64,000 nt of DNA from Pseudomonadota bacterium (lineage in GTDB: Bacteria > Pseudomonadota > Alphaproteobacteria > Caulobacterales > Caulobacteraceae): the NCBI GenBank assembly GCA_018241995.1, contig JAFECT010000003.1, positions 674,228 to 738,227 of the forward strand, written 5' to 3'. Numbering within the stretch: position 1 is the first letter of the stretch; each line of letters opens with the position of its first letter. Below, in pieces: positions 17,212 to 26,531 of the stretch. A program made the position numbers and the translations under genes. The notes below the pieces were generated by a model. That model was not told where the DNA came from and made no database searches. It saw nothing but the letters and a program-made list of their open reading frames with translations.

Positions 17212-19239
17212 ATGCGCTTGGCGTATCTGGCGGCGGTCTCCGCCGCGGCGATCCTTTCCGGTACCTTGGCGGCTACGGCGGCCTTGGCCGGGCCGGCCTA
17301 CGGCGCCTGGGGCGTGGACCTGAGCGCTCGCGATGCTTCGGTGAAGCCCGGCGACGACTTCTTCGCCTACGCCAACGGGACCTGGGACAAGACCGTCAAA
17401 ATCCCCGACGACCAGGGCTCCACCGGCGTCGGTTACGACGTCTACAACAAGGCCCAGGACGAGCTGCGCGCCATCATCGAGACCAGCGCCAAGGCCCCCA
17501 AGACCGCCACCGCGCGTCAGATCGGCGCCCTCTACAACAGCTTCATGGACGAGGCCCGCGTCGAGGCGCTGGACGCCAAGCCGATGCAGGCCGATCTGGC
17601 CGCCATCGCGGCGGTGAAGGACCGGGCGGCGTTCACCCGGCTGATGGCCGAGAGCCACGCCGGCATGGGCGCGTCGCTGTTCGGCCTGCAGCAGTTCCCC
17701 GACGCCAAGACCTCTTCGGTCAATGCGCTCTACATCGGCCAGGACGGCCTGGGGATGCCCGACCGTGACTACTACCTAACCGAAGGCTTCAAGCCCCAGC
17801 GCGACGCCTACGCCGCCTATCTGGCGCGCACCTTCACCGCCATCGGCTACCCCGACCCTGAAGGCGCCGCCAAGGCGGTGTTGGCGTTCGAGACCCGCGT
17901 CGCGGAGGTCAGCTGGCCCAGCGACGAGCGCCGCGACATCGACAAGCTCTACAATCCCATGAGCGTCGCCCAGTTGAATGCCTATGCGCCCGAGGTCGAT
18001 TGGGGGGCCTACCTCGCCGCCGTCGGCCTGCCGGGCAAGACCGAGGTGGTGCTGGCCGAGAAGAGCGCGGTGCAGAAGATCGCCAAGCTCTATGGCGAGA
18101 CGCCGCTGGAAACGCTCAAGGCGTGGGAGACCTTCCGCCTGGTCGACAACGCCTCGCCCTACCTGTCCAAGCGCTTCGCCGACAGCCGCTTCGAGTTCCG
18201 CAGCCACGCCTTGCAGGGCACTGAAGCCCAGCGTCCGCGCTGGAAGCGTGGCGTGCAGCTGGTGGACGGCTCGCTGGGCGAGGCGCTCGGCCGCGAATAC
18301 GTCGACGCCCAGTTTCCCCCGGAGTCCAAGGCGGCGATGGAGCAGTTGGTCGCCAACCTGAAGACGGCCATGGCCGCGCGCATCGACAGGCTGAGCTGGA
18401 TGGCGCCCTCCACCAAGGCCCAGGCCAAGGACAAGCTGGCGCGCATGCAGGTGCTGGTCGGCTATCCGAACAAGTGGCGCGACTATTCCAGGCTGAGCCT
18501 GGATGCGGGCGACCTCTACGGCAACGTCAAGCGCAGCTCGGCCTTCGAGTGGGCGTTCCAGATGGCCCACGTCGACAAGCCGGTGGACGCGGCCGAGTGG
18601 GGCATGACCCCGCAGACGGTGAACGCCTACAACGGCGGGCTGGAGAACAAGATCGTGTTCCCCGCCGCGATCCTGCAGGCGCCGTTCTTCGATCCCAAGG
18701 CCGATCTGGCGGTGAACTACGGCGCCATCGGCGCGATCATCGGCCACGAGATCACCCACGGCTTCGACGACCAGGGCCGCAAGATCGACGCGACCGGCAG
18801 CCTGCGCGACTGGTGGGCGCCGGAAGACGCGGCGCGCTTCGAGGCCGAGGCCAAGAAGCTGGGCGGGCAGTACGACAGCTATGAGGCCGTGCCGGGCTCA
18901 CACATCAACGGCAAGCTGACCATGGGCGAGAACATCGCCGACCTGGGCGGCCTGCTGGTCGCCATCGACGCCTATCACAAGGCGCTGGGCGGCAAGCCGG
19001 CGCCGGTGATCGACGGCCTGACCGGCGACCAGCGCTTCCTGATGGCCTTCGCCCAGGCCTGGCGGGACAAGGCGCGCGCGGATTCGCTCAAGCAGCAGAT
19101 GGCTTCCGATCCGCATTCACCGTCGCAGTTCCGGGCGATCGGCCCGACGCGCAACATCGACCTCTGGTACGCCGCCTTCGACGTCCAGCCCGGCCAGCGC
19201 TACTACCTGAAGCCGGAAGACCGGGTGCGGATCTGGTAG
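17212..19239 (+). CDS. M13-family (neprilysin/PepO-like) zinc endopeptidase
   Basis: 675 residues. Signal peptide about 1-26, then the N-terminal M13 domain with KPGDDFFAYANGTWDK. The catalytic zinc motif HEITH is at 512-516, the third ligand is in GENIADLGG (Glu573), and the ending RYYLKPEDRVRIW is the typical M13 C-terminus. It probably cleaves oligopeptides in the periplasm. GAGGGGG precedes ATG 17212. Single gene, convergent with a GST gene 14 bp away. Confidence 0.95.
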   Translation: MRLAYLAAVSAAAILSGTLAATAALAGPAYGAWGVDLSARDASVKPGDDFFAYANGTWDKTVKIPDDQGSTGVGYDVYNKAQDELRAIIETSAKAPKTATARQIGALYNSFMDEARVEALDAKPMQADLAAIAAVKDRAAFTRLMAESHAGMGASLFGLQQFPDAKTSSVNALYIGQDGLGMPDRDYYLTEGFKPQRDAYAAYLARTFTAIGYPDPEGAAKAVLAFETRVAEVSWPSDERRDIDKLYNPMSVAQLNAYAPEVDWGAYLAAVGLPGKTEVVLAEKSAVQKIAKLYGETPLETLKAWETFRLVDNASPYLSKRFADSRFEFRSHALQGTEAQRPRWKRGVQLVDGSLGEALGREYVDAQFPPESKAAMEQLVANLKTAMAARIDRLSWMAPSTKAQAKDKLARMQVLVGYPNKWRDYSRLSLDAGDLYGNVKRSSAFEWAFQMAHVDKPVDAAEWGMTPQTVNAYNGGLENKIVFPAAILQAPFFDPKADLAVNYGAIGAIIGHEITHGFDDQGRKIDATGSLRDWWAPEDAARFEAEAKKLGGQYDSYEAVPGSHINGKLTMGENIADLGGLLVAIDAYHKALGGKPAPVIDGLTGDQRFLMAFAQAWRDKARADSLKQQMASDPHSPSQFRAIGPTRNIDLWYAAFDVQPGQRYYLKPEDRVRIW

Positions 19240-19253
19240 GGCGTGGCCGCGGC

Positions 19254-19973
19254 TCAGCCGTCCAGTTCGGCATAGCGCCTGAAGATACCGTCCTCGTTGA
19301 AGGGGATGCGCCGGTCGCTGGCCAGGTAAGCTGCGATGCGGGGGCGCGGGGCGACCGCCTCGTGCAGGGCTACGACCTTGGGGCAGGCCTTCAGCGCCCG
19401 CTCCGTCGCCTTGGGAAAAGCGTAGCGCAGGCCCTCGACCACCTGGAACAGCGACAGGTCGGCGTAGGTCAGCCTGTCGCCGACCAGCCAGGCGGGGCCC
19501 TTGGGGTTGCGATCGAGAATGGTCTCGCACCAACCCAGGAACTTGGGAATGCGCTTGTCGCGGAACTCCTCCGAGCGCCGCGCCGCCTCGGGCTTCTGGT
19601 CCTTGTAGTAGAGGCTCAAACCGACCGGGTGATGGCTGTCGTGGGCCTCCGTCACCAGGTCGGCGAGGGTCAGCTGGATCTGCTCGACCCACAGCCGGTC
19701 GGTGTCGTTGTCCGGCGCCAGGCCGTGGCGATCGCCGAGCCAGGCCAGGATCGCGGAGGTCTGACCCACGATCTGTTCGCCGTGCTTCAGGAACGGCGGG
19801 GCGAAGGGCGGCCGCGCCGCATCCTTCATCAGGGCCATCAGGGCCGGCAGGCCCTTGCCCTCACCCTTTTCGCGCGCGACGTCGGCATAGGCCGCCCCGG
19901 CCTCCTCCAACGCCAGGCGCACGAATTCGCCGCGCCCCTGGATGGTCGGCCAGTAGTAGAGTTCGTAGGACAT
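19254..19973 (-). CDS. Glutathione S-transferase family protein
   Basis: 239 residues. YELYYWPTIQGRGEFVRLAL is the thioredoxin-fold N-domain of alpha/mu/pi/sigma-type GSTs; the GQTSAILAWLG motif supplies the SNAIL-like glutathione contact; an all-helical C-domain with LTYADLSLFQV follows. ATG 19973 is preceded by GGAGG, so an in-frame ATG ten codons upstream is rejected. Likely a cytosolic glutathione transferase or peroxidase; substrate unknown. A DUF3297 gene lies 58 bp upstream on the same strand. Confidence 0.88.
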   Translation of the reverse strand: MSYELYYWPTIQGRGEFVRLALEEAGAAYADVAREKGEGKGLPALMALMKDAARPPFAPPFLKHGEQIVGQTSAILAWLGDRHGLAPDNDTDRLWVEQIQLTLADLVTEAHDSHHPVGLSLYYKDQKPEAARRSEEFRDKRIPKFLGWCETILDRNPKGPAWLVGDRLTYADLSLFQVVEGLRYAFPKATERALKACPKVVALHEAVAPRPRIAAYLASDRRIPFNEDGIFRRYAELDG

Positions 19974-20031
19974 CGAGCCTCCGCCTGGTGGACCGGCGGT
20001 CAACGGCTCAGGGGCGTGGACGGTTCGCCCC

Positions 20032-20283
20032 TCAGGCCTTTTCCGCCTCGTCGCGCCAATAGGGCTCGACCGGGCCCTGCAGCTTCACCGTCATCGGCTC
20101 GCCCTTGCGGTTCAGGGTCTTGCCGACGCTCAGGCGCACCCAGCCCTCGCTGACGCAGTACTCGTCGACGTTGGTCTTTTCCTCGCCCTTGAAGCGGATG
20201 CCCACGCCCCGTTCGAGCGCGGCGGCGTCGTAGTAGGGACTGTTGGGATTGGCGGCGAGGCGGTCGGGAAGCGGGTCGGCCAT
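20032..20283 (-). CDS. DUF3297-family small protein
   Basis: 83 residues matching what I recall of DUF3297: PDRLAANPNSPYYD, GVGIRFKGEEKTNVDEYCVS, EGWVRLSVGKTLNRKG and TVKLQGPVEPYWRDE. Widespread in proteobacteria with no assigned function. No signal peptide. ATG 20283 follows AGAGAAG. Same strand as the GST gene, possibly co-transcribed. Confidence 0.85.
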   Translation of the reverse strand: MADPLPDRLAANPNSPYYDAAALERGVGIRFKGEEKTNVDEYCVSEGWVRLSVGKTLNRKGEPMTVKLQGPVEPYWRDEAEKA

Positions 20284-20479
20284 GGTCTTCTCTTGGAGCG
20301 AAGGCGCGGTGATAGCGCCGCGAACGGGCAAGGGGAAGCCGCCTGGACGTGTCAGCGGCGTGTCTCCACAGGCGCAGGGCGTGGTTAATCGCTCCCCTTG
20401 CCGTAGAATCGCCTCGCCATGGCGTGATCGTTTACTAAGCTCGGGCGTTCCCCCCGAAGGCCGCAGGCGCGACTGAACC

Positions 20480-21457
20480 ATGGGTATTTTCGAACGGATC
20501 AGCGCCCTGGCGGGCAGCGAACTGTCCAAGGCGACCAACCTGGCGCACGAGACGTTCGGCCAGCGCATGGGCGAGCATGGGCATTCGGGCCGCGCCCTGA
20601 TCGAGAGCATCGCCCAGGTCTGCCGCAACCACCCGAACCTGGTGGGCATCGGCGTGGGCTTCCTGGTCGAGCAGCTGCTGATCCACGAGAAGCACCGCTA
20701 CGAGGCCCTGCATGGGCCGGGCTCGTCGGAACTGCCGCCGGGGACCGACACCGCCGTTGTCGCGCCGGCGCCCGCGCCGCACCCGCAGGTGGTGCCGAAC
20801 CTGCATCTGCCGCACCCGCACCTCAAGTTCTCGAACCTGAAGCCCGGCAAGATCGCCTGGGAAGTGTTCGGCGGCCTGATCCTGCTGAAGCTGGCGGCCA
20901 CCGGCGTGAAAATGTTCCGCCACAAGCACCAGGGCGAGAGCTGGTTCGCGCCCATCGCCAAGATCCACCTCTTCAGCGGGACCTTCGCGGCCTACTATTT
21001 CGCCAAGTCGCTGAAATCGCCGAAGATCAGCGCCTGGCGCAACGCGGCCGTGGCCCTGTTCGCGACCGATGCGATCAAGCCGGTGCTGAAGCTCGACAAG
21101 AAGCGGGCTCGCCAGCTGGCCGCCCAGCGCCTGGAGAAGCAGAAGGCGGCCGCCGCCGAAGCCGCGCGCCAGGCCGCGGCCCAACCTGCGCCGGCGCCCG
21201 CGCCCGCTCAGGTCTATGTGCAGCCCGCGCCGGCTCCGCAGGAGCAGCCTGCGCCGGAGACCCACGTCCAGCCCCAGCCTGCGCCGGTCGAGCAGCAGCC
21301 CGACTACCAGAAGGCCGCCGCCGTCGCGGAGCCTGACGCTGCGCTGGGCCAAGGACGCGTGCTGCATCCGGTGAACATCGGCGCCCCGCCCTCGACCGCG
21401 CCGTTCAGCATCGTGCCGCCGCCCCAGCCCGAGCCGGACGCGCCGACGCAGCACTGA
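20480..21457 (+). CDS. Putative membrane protein with long Pro/Ala-rich C-terminal tail, unknown function
   Basis: 325 residues; no family recognised. Hydrophobic stretches near 53-68 (LVGIGVGFLVEQLLI), 130-148 (VFGGLILLKLAATGVKMF), 160-175 and 190-200 suggest several membrane segments, with a Pro/His-rich linker between the first two. Residues about 210-235 form a Lys/Ala helix (ARQLAAQRLEKQKAAAAEAA); the rest is low-complexity PAPAPA/QPAPE repeats, a wall- or periplasm-spanning type tail reminiscent of TonB-like linkers. Convergent with a secreted protein gene 10 bp away. Confidence 0.65.
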   Translation: MGIFERISALAGSELSKATNLAHETFGQRMGEHGHSGRALIESIAQVCRNHPNLVGIGVGFLVEQLLIHEKHRYEALHGPGSSELPPGTDTAVVAPAPAPHPQVVPNLHLPHPHLKFSNLKPGKIAWEVFGGLILLKLAATGVKMFRHKHQGESWFAPIAKIHLFSGTFAAYYFAKSLKSPKISAWRNAAVALFATDAIKPVLKLDKKRARQLAAQRLEKQKAAAAEAARQAAAQPAPAPAPAQVYVQPAPAPQEQPAPETHVQPQPAPVEQQPDYQKAAAVAEPDAALGQGRVLHPVNIGAPPSTAPFSIVPPPQPEPDAPTQH

Positions 21458-21466
21458 GCGCCAGGG

Positions 21467-21934
21467 TCAGCGCTCGACCGTGACCGAGCTCGGCTTGTCG
21501 CGCAGGCGCACCTTGATCACCGACGGCTTCGAGGTCGCGCCGTCCAGCGCCATGGTCGTCACCGGCACGGTCAGCAGCAGGCCGCGCTTGGCGTCGTAGG
21601 TCGCCTTGATGTTGCGGAAATCGATGCCGGAGAAGCCGAACCCGCCCGCGCGGTCCGACACGATCTTGCAGGCGCGGTATTCCGGCTCGTCGCCGGGACG
21701 GGCGGTGTAGAGCACCATCAGGTGAACGCTGCAGCAGGCCGGCTCGCCACCGGTGTCGACCACGGCGATGCGGAAATCCCTGGCGTAGAAGGTGCGGGTG
21801 TTCTGCGCCCACGGCTCCGCGATGAACTCGGCGCGGCCGGTCTCGCCGCAGTCGTTGACCACCGCCGCCGCGGCCGGAACAGCGCCCAGCAGGGTCGCGC
21901 CGGCCGCCAGCGCGGCCAGGACCGTCTTGTTCAT
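21467..21934 (-). CDS. Secreted protein of unknown function
   Basis: 155 residues with a clear signal peptide (residues 1-24, ending AAAA). The mature part has four cysteines (DCGETG, EPACCSVH, RACKIV) and beta-strand-like alternation, so it is probably a disulfide-stabilised periplasmic or secreted beta protein. No recognised domain. It sits 58 bp downstream of the flavoprotein gene on the same strand. Confidence 0.65.
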   Translation of the reverse strand: MNKTVLAALAAGATLLGAVPAAAAVVNDCGETGRAEFIAEPWAQNTRTFYARDFRIAVVDTGGEPACCSVHLMVLYTARPGDEPEYRACKIVSDRAGGFGFSGIDFRNIKATYDAKRGLLLTVPVTTMALDGATSKPSVIKVRLRDKPSSVTVER

Positions 21935-21992
21935 TTGAAGCCCCCCACGGCCTTTTCAGCCTGTGGATAATTGTTCGCGCAGGCGATGGGCG

Positions 21993-23228
21993 TCAAACCT
22001 CTACACCCAGACGCGCGAGCACCCCGCCCGCCGCCGCCCAACCGGTGGCGAAGCAGGCTTGCAGCAGATAGCCCCCGGTCGGGGCTTCCCAGTCCAGCAT
22101 CTCGCCTGCCGCGAAGACGCCGGGCAGGGCGGTCAGCATCAGATGCTCGTCCACCGCATCGAGCGCGATCCCGCCGGCGGTGGAGATGGCGCGGTCCAGC
22201 GGCTGCACGCCGGTCAGGCGCACGCGCGAGCCCTTGATCGCCCTGGCCAGGGCCGCGGGGCCGGAGGGCAGGGCGACCCCGTGCGCCTCCCGCATCAGGT
22301 TGATGGCGACCGGCTCCAGCCCCGTCGCCTTGCGCAACACATTGGTTAGCGACTGGCCCGCCTTCACCTGGGCCAGCTTCTGCGCCAGCTCGGCCTCGGA
22401 ACTGTCAGGACGCAGGTCGAACCACAGGTCGGCGTGGCCCTCTGCGCCGATCGCGTCGCGCAACCGCGCGGACAGGGCGTAGATCGCGCCGCCCTCCAGG
22501 CCGTAGCGGGTCACCATGGCCTCGCCGCGCACGCGCCGCCGGTCGAAGGTCAGCGCCACGCCCTTCAGCGGCTGTCCGGCGAAGCGGTCGCGGAAGACCT
22601 CGCTCCAGGCCGCATCGAAGCCGACATTGGCGGGTCGGAACGGCGCCGTCGCCACGCCGCGCTCCGCCAGCATCGGCGCCCAGCCGCCGGTCGAGCCGAG
22701 CTTCGGCCAGCTGGCGCCGCCGAGCGCCAGCACCGTCGCCGACGGCCGTACGCTCTCGATCCCGCAGTCGGGGAGGGCGAAGACCAGCTCGCCGGCCTCA
22801 TTCCAGCCCTGCCACTCGCGCCGCGTTCGGACTTCCACGCCCTGCGCCGCCAACCGCGCCAGCCAGGTCCGCAGCAGCGGCGAAGCCTTCAGCGTCTTGG
22901 GAAACACCCGCCCGCTCGACCCGACGAAGGTCGCCTGGCCCAAACCCTCGGCCCAGTCGATCAGCCCCTGAGGCGGGAAGGCCCGCAGCATCGGCGCCAG
23001 CCAGGCCGAAGCCTCGCCATAGCGAGCAACGAACGCCTCGAGCGGCTCCGAATGGGTCAGGTTCAGCCCGCCGCGCCCGGCCATCAGGAACTTGCGCCCC
23101 ACCGACGGCATGCGGTCGCACACGGTGACCTTGAGCCCCGCGGCGGACAGCCGCTCGGCCGCGATCAGCCCTGCCGGGCCTGCGCCGATGACGGCCACGG
23201 TGTCGGCGGCGGGTGCTGGCTTGGTCAT
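21993..23228 (-). CDS. BaiN/HI0933-type FAD-dependent flavoprotein
   Basis: 411 residues. N-terminal dinucleotide motif VAVIGAGPAGLIAAERL; GRKFLMAGRGGLNLTHSE is the signature of HI0933/BaiN-like flavoproteins (TIGR03862 type); FAAGEMLDWEAPTGGYLLQA closes the FAD domain. Predicted NAD(P)H- or quinone-linked oxidoreductase with unknown substrate. It lies 49 bp after the TonB receptor gene on the same strand, so the two may form an operon. Confidence 0.88.
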   Translation of the reverse strand: MTKPAPAADTVAVIGAGPAGLIAAERLSAAGLKVTVCDRMPSVGRKFLMAGRGGLNLTHSEPLEAFVARYGEASAWLAPMLRAFPPQGLIDWAEGLGQATFVGSSGRVFPKTLKASPLLRTWLARLAAQGVEVRTRREWQGWNEAGELVFALPDCGIESVRPSATVLALGGASWPKLGSTGGWAPMLAERGVATAPFRPANVGFDAAWSEVFRDRFAGQPLKGVALTFDRRRVRGEAMVTRYGLEGGAIYALSARLRDAIGAEGHADLWFDLRPDSSEAELAQKLAQVKAGQSLTNVLRKATGLEPVAINLMREAHGVALPSGPAALARAIKGSRVRLTGVQPLDRAISTAGGIALDAVDEHLMLTALPGVFAAGEMLDWEAPTGGYLLQACFATGWAAAGGVLARLGVEV

Positions 23229-23277
23229 CGACCCCGGCTAGGCCGCGCCGCGCCCTTCCGCAAGCGACCTTGGCCGA

Positions 23278-25704
23278 TCAGAAGGTGTAGCGGAGCTTGG
23301 CGTAGTAGTAGCCGCCGTTGATGCCGATGGGGGAGAAGGCCGGGTAGATCTCCACCGCCGGATTGCCCGCCAGGCCCGAGGCGTGCAGGCCCGCGGCGTT
23401 CACGTGGTCGGGATAGACGTCGAACAGGTTGTCGGCGCCGACGCTCAGCCGGATGTGCGAAGTGGCCTGCCAGCTGACGTCCAGGTCGGTGATCAGCTTC
23501 TGGCCGATGCGGTCGAGGTAGAAGTTCCCATCGCCCGGGTCCTGGTAGCGCGAGGAGGGGCCGTAGAGGGTCTCGCGCAGGTTCACGCTCCAGGCTCCGC
23601 GCTTGTAGAGCGCATTGGCCACGAACTTGTACTTGGGCGAGGCGGTGGTCAGGTTCGAGCGCGCCACCGCGTCGAACAGGCTCTGGCCTGAGGCGGCGAT
23701 CACTGCGGGCGTGGCGCGAACGCCGGTGATTTCGGTCGAGTTGTAGTTGGCCGCGAGCGACCAGTCGATCCGCCCGGCCGCGCCGAGATCGCTGGGGGCG
23801 GTGACCACCAGCTCCGCGCCCTGGGTGCGCGTGTCGAGGCCGTTGGTGAAGACGTTGATGCCCGAGAACGGCACGTTCTCCAGCACATTGCCGTTGGCCA
23901 CGATGGCGGCGTTGACCGCGGCAGACTTCAAGACGCCGCCATAGGTCCCGTAGAGGGTGCCCGAGCCCACCACCCGATCCTTCACGTCGATCTGGTAGGC
24001 GTCGAAGGTCACCACCATGCGCGCGGTCGGGTGGGCCACGAAGCCGGCGCTGAAGTTGACCGACGTCTCCGGCTTCAGCGGGTCGATGCCGATCAGCTTG
24101 GCCGCCGCCGCGTTGGGCGGCAGCTGAACGAAGGCGGAGTTGGGCTGGACGTTGGTGGCCGAGTAGTACTCCTCGGCCAGGGTCGGGGCGCGGAAGCCGC
24201 TCGACGCCGTTCCGCGGATGGCGAAGGCGGGGCTCAGCTCATAGCGGCCGGTCAGCTTGACCACGGTGGTGTCGCCGAAGTCGGTGAACTGCTCGTAGCG
24301 GCCGGCGAGATCGAGCGTCAGCTTGGGCAGGGCCTCGACGGCGGTGTCGAAATAGACCGCGTTCTCGCCGCGATGGTGGCGGCCCGCGTCGGTCAGGGAG
24401 AAGCCCGGGAAGGACTGGGAGCCGGCCTTGTAGCGTGAGGCCGGATCGCCTGCGTCGAGCTCATAGGTCTCGTCGCGGTGTTCGGCGCCGAAGGCCAGGT
24501 TCAGCGGCCCTGCCAGGCCGACCTCCAGCTCGCGCGCCAGGTCCAGGGTGGTCGACCACTGGCCGGCGATGAAGTCGCCCGCGTGGAAGTCGACCGGGGT
24601 CGAGCCGGTGTCGTTGAACAGGTCGATATTGGCCGAGCCGGTGACGTTGACCCGGATCGCATCTTTTCCGTAGGTCGAGGCGAAATCCCAGCGCCAGCCG
24701 CCCAGGTCCTGGCCCTTGGCGCCCACGGTGAAGGCGTAGTCCTGCTCGCGGGTGGCGTCGATCGGGCTGAAGCCGTTGGGGTAGATCTGCGGCAGGCGAT
24801 TGGGCGCGCGGAAATTGGCCCAGCCACCCGCGTCCTTCCGGCTATAGGTCCCGAAGGCGTAGAGCGAGGCGCCGCCCTCCAGTTCGTAGCCGCTGTTGAA
24901 GCTCAGCAGGTTCAGGCGATAGCGCGCGTCGCCGTAGATCTTGTTCACGAACGGATAGTTGGCGAGGTTGGCCCAGTCTGGATGGGCGCCGGAGGTCACC
25001 GCCTGGACGATGCGCTGGTCCGGCCCGCCGCGGTTCGAGAAGTCGTGCCAGCGGCTCTCGCCCGACAGGTTCAGGAAGCTCTTGGAATTGGGCGCCAGGC
25101 CCAGGTTGAAGTCCGCGTCGGCGGTCTTGCCGTCGCCCTTGAAATAGCTGCCCGCCGAAGCGTCGGCCGAGCCGCCGGACGCGGCCGACTTCAGGATGAT
25201 GTTGACCACGCCCGCGATGGCGTCGGAGCCGTACTGGGCCGCGGCGCCGTCCTGTAGCACCTCGATGTGGTCGACCGCGGCCATCGGGATCAGGCTGAGG
25301 TCGGCCGAGGCGCCGCCCTGGAAGGCGCTGGACAGGATCGCCAGGTTGGCCGTGCCGTGGCGGCGCTTGCCGTCGATCAGCACCAGGGTGTGGTTCGGCG
25401 ACAGTCCCCTGAGGCGCGCGGCCAGGGTCTCGTTGGCCATGTCGCCGCCGATGGCCTGGGCGTTGAACGAGGGCACGGTCACGGCCAGGGACTGCATCAG
25501 GTCCGGCGGCCCGGCGCGGCTGAGGGCGGAGGCGTCCAGGACCTGGATCGGCGCGGGGCTGTCGACGGCGCGCAGGCCCGTGACGCGGGTGCCCGTGACG
25601 ATGATCTCGTTGACCTGGCTGGACTCAGGATCGGCGGCCAGGGCGGGCAGGGCCGCGCTGATCGCCAAAAGCGCCGACGCGCTGCCCCACAGCATCCGCT
25701 TCAT
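23278..25704 (-). CDS. TonB-dependent outer-membrane receptor
   Basis: 808 residues. Signal peptide 1-23, NEIIVTGTRV, plug motifs RLRGLSPNHTLVLIDGKRRH and AQYGSDAIAGVVNIIL, C-terminal LRYTF. It has no cysteine residues, unlike the other two receptors here. ATG 25704 follows GAGGGGGGCG, so an in-frame start 34 codons upstream is rejected. Divergent from a thioredoxin-like lipoprotein gene. Substrate unknown. Confidence 0.94.
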   Translation of the reverse strand: MKRMLWGSASALLAISAALPALAADPESSQVNEIIVTGTRVTGLRAVDSPAPIQVLDASALSRAGPPDLMQSLAVTVPSFNAQAIGGDMANETLAARLRGLSPNHTLVLIDGKRRHGTANLAILSSAFQGGASADLSLIPMAAVDHIEVLQDGAAAQYGSDAIAGVVNIILKSAASGGSADASAGSYFKGDGKTADADFNLGLAPNSKSFLNLSGESRWHDFSNRGGPDQRIVQAVTSGAHPDWANLANYPFVNKIYGDARYRLNLLSFNSGYELEGGASLYAFGTYSRKDAGGWANFRAPNRLPQIYPNGFSPIDATREQDYAFTVGAKGQDLGGWRWDFASTYGKDAIRVNVTGSANIDLFNDTGSTPVDFHAGDFIAGQWSTTLDLARELEVGLAGPLNLAFGAEHRDETYELDAGDPASRYKAGSQSFPGFSLTDAGRHHRGENAVYFDTAVEALPKLTLDLAGRYEQFTDFGDTTVVKLTGRYELSPAFAIRGTASSGFRAPTLAEEYYSATNVQPNSAFVQLPPNAAAAKLIGIDPLKPETSVNFSAGFVAHPTARMVVTFDAYQIDVKDRVVGSGTLYGTYGGVLKSAAVNAAIVANGNVLENVPFSGINVFTNGLDTRTQGAELVVTAPSDLGAAGRIDWSLAANYNSTEITGVRATPAVIAASGQSLFDAVARSNLTTASPKYKFVANALYKRGAWSVNLRETLYGPSSRYQDPGDGNFYLDRIGQKLITDLDVSWQATSHIRLSVGADNLFDVYPDHVNAAGLHASGLAGNPAVEIYPAFSPIGINGGYYYAKLRYTF

Positions 25705-25883
25705 CGAGAACGCCCCCCTCAGAACGTCCGCCTCATCGGCGCATCGATGAACGTGTTCTAGCTTGGCCGTCGCGATCTCCACAGTCCGAATTTCGGCGGA
25801 GGCCAATCAGGCCTTGCGCCTTGAACCGGATGCAGCGTCTAGATGAGGCAACGGGGCCGTTCGGCCTCGTCCCGGGGGCGGAC

Positions 25884-26531
25884 ATGATACCAATCCAAGC
25901 ATTGGCCTCGGTCGGGTTGGCCGCGGTGCTGCTTGCGGCCTGCGCGCCTCCGCCGCCGCCGGACGCGGTGCCGGCGCACGTGGGGCCGCGAGGGCTGGTC
26001 ACTTTCCCCGATGCGGCGCAGGCCTGTGGCGACGACGAGAGCCACCATTACGTCACCTGCCGAACCCAGACTGAGGTCTTGCAGGCGGCTATGGTCCGCG
26101 CTCGCCGCGAACATAAGCAGGTGCTGGTATCGGTCGGCGCCGACTGGTGCATCTGGTGCTACGTCAGCGCGCTCTACTTCAACGGCTGGTCAGACACCCG
26201 GCGAGAGCCGGCGGCGGCGGGGGATCGCGATGACGCCATCGCGCTTGCGGACTATATGGCGCCCCGCTTCGTAGTGGTGAACCTGAACGCCGAGGCGCCC
26301 GACCTCGCGCCCGCCCTGGAGGCGGCGCACATCGACCAAGAGCAGGTGCGGGGCTATCCGAGCTTCTTCCTGCTGGACGCCGCCGGCGCGAGGTTCGTCG
26401 ACCTTGACCGCGCCTCGCTGCCGAAGGCCGGAGACTTTCGCGGCTACAGTCGCCGGGGGATGCTGGCTCTGTTGAAGGCCGCACAGCAGAAGCCCCCCGC
26501 CTTGCCGCCAAGCTCGACTGCCGCCCCCTGA
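25884..26531 (+). CDS. Thioredoxin-fold lipoprotein with CxxC site
   Basis: 215 residues. Signal peptide ends in the lipobox LAAC, with the lipid-attachment Cys at residue 20. GADWCIWCYVSALYF (Cys89, Cys92) is the redox-active CxxC at the start of a thioredoxin-fold helix, and GYPSFFLLD is the cis-proline region. Probably a membrane-anchored periplasmic disulfide reductase or thioredoxin-like protein. ATG 25884 chosen because the lipoprotein signal starts there. A proline run (APPPPPD) follows the lipid Cys. Confidence 0.82.
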   Translation: MIPIQALASVGLAAVLLAACAPPPPPDAVPAHVGPRGLVTFPDAAQACGDDESHHYVTCRTQTEVLQAAMVRARREHKQVLVSVGADWCIWCYVSALYFNGWSDTRREPAAAGDRDDAIALADYMAPRFVVVNLNAEAPDLAPALEAAHIDQEQVRGYPSFFLLDAAGARFVDLDRASLPKAGDFRGYSRRGMLALLKAAQQKPPALPPSSTAAP

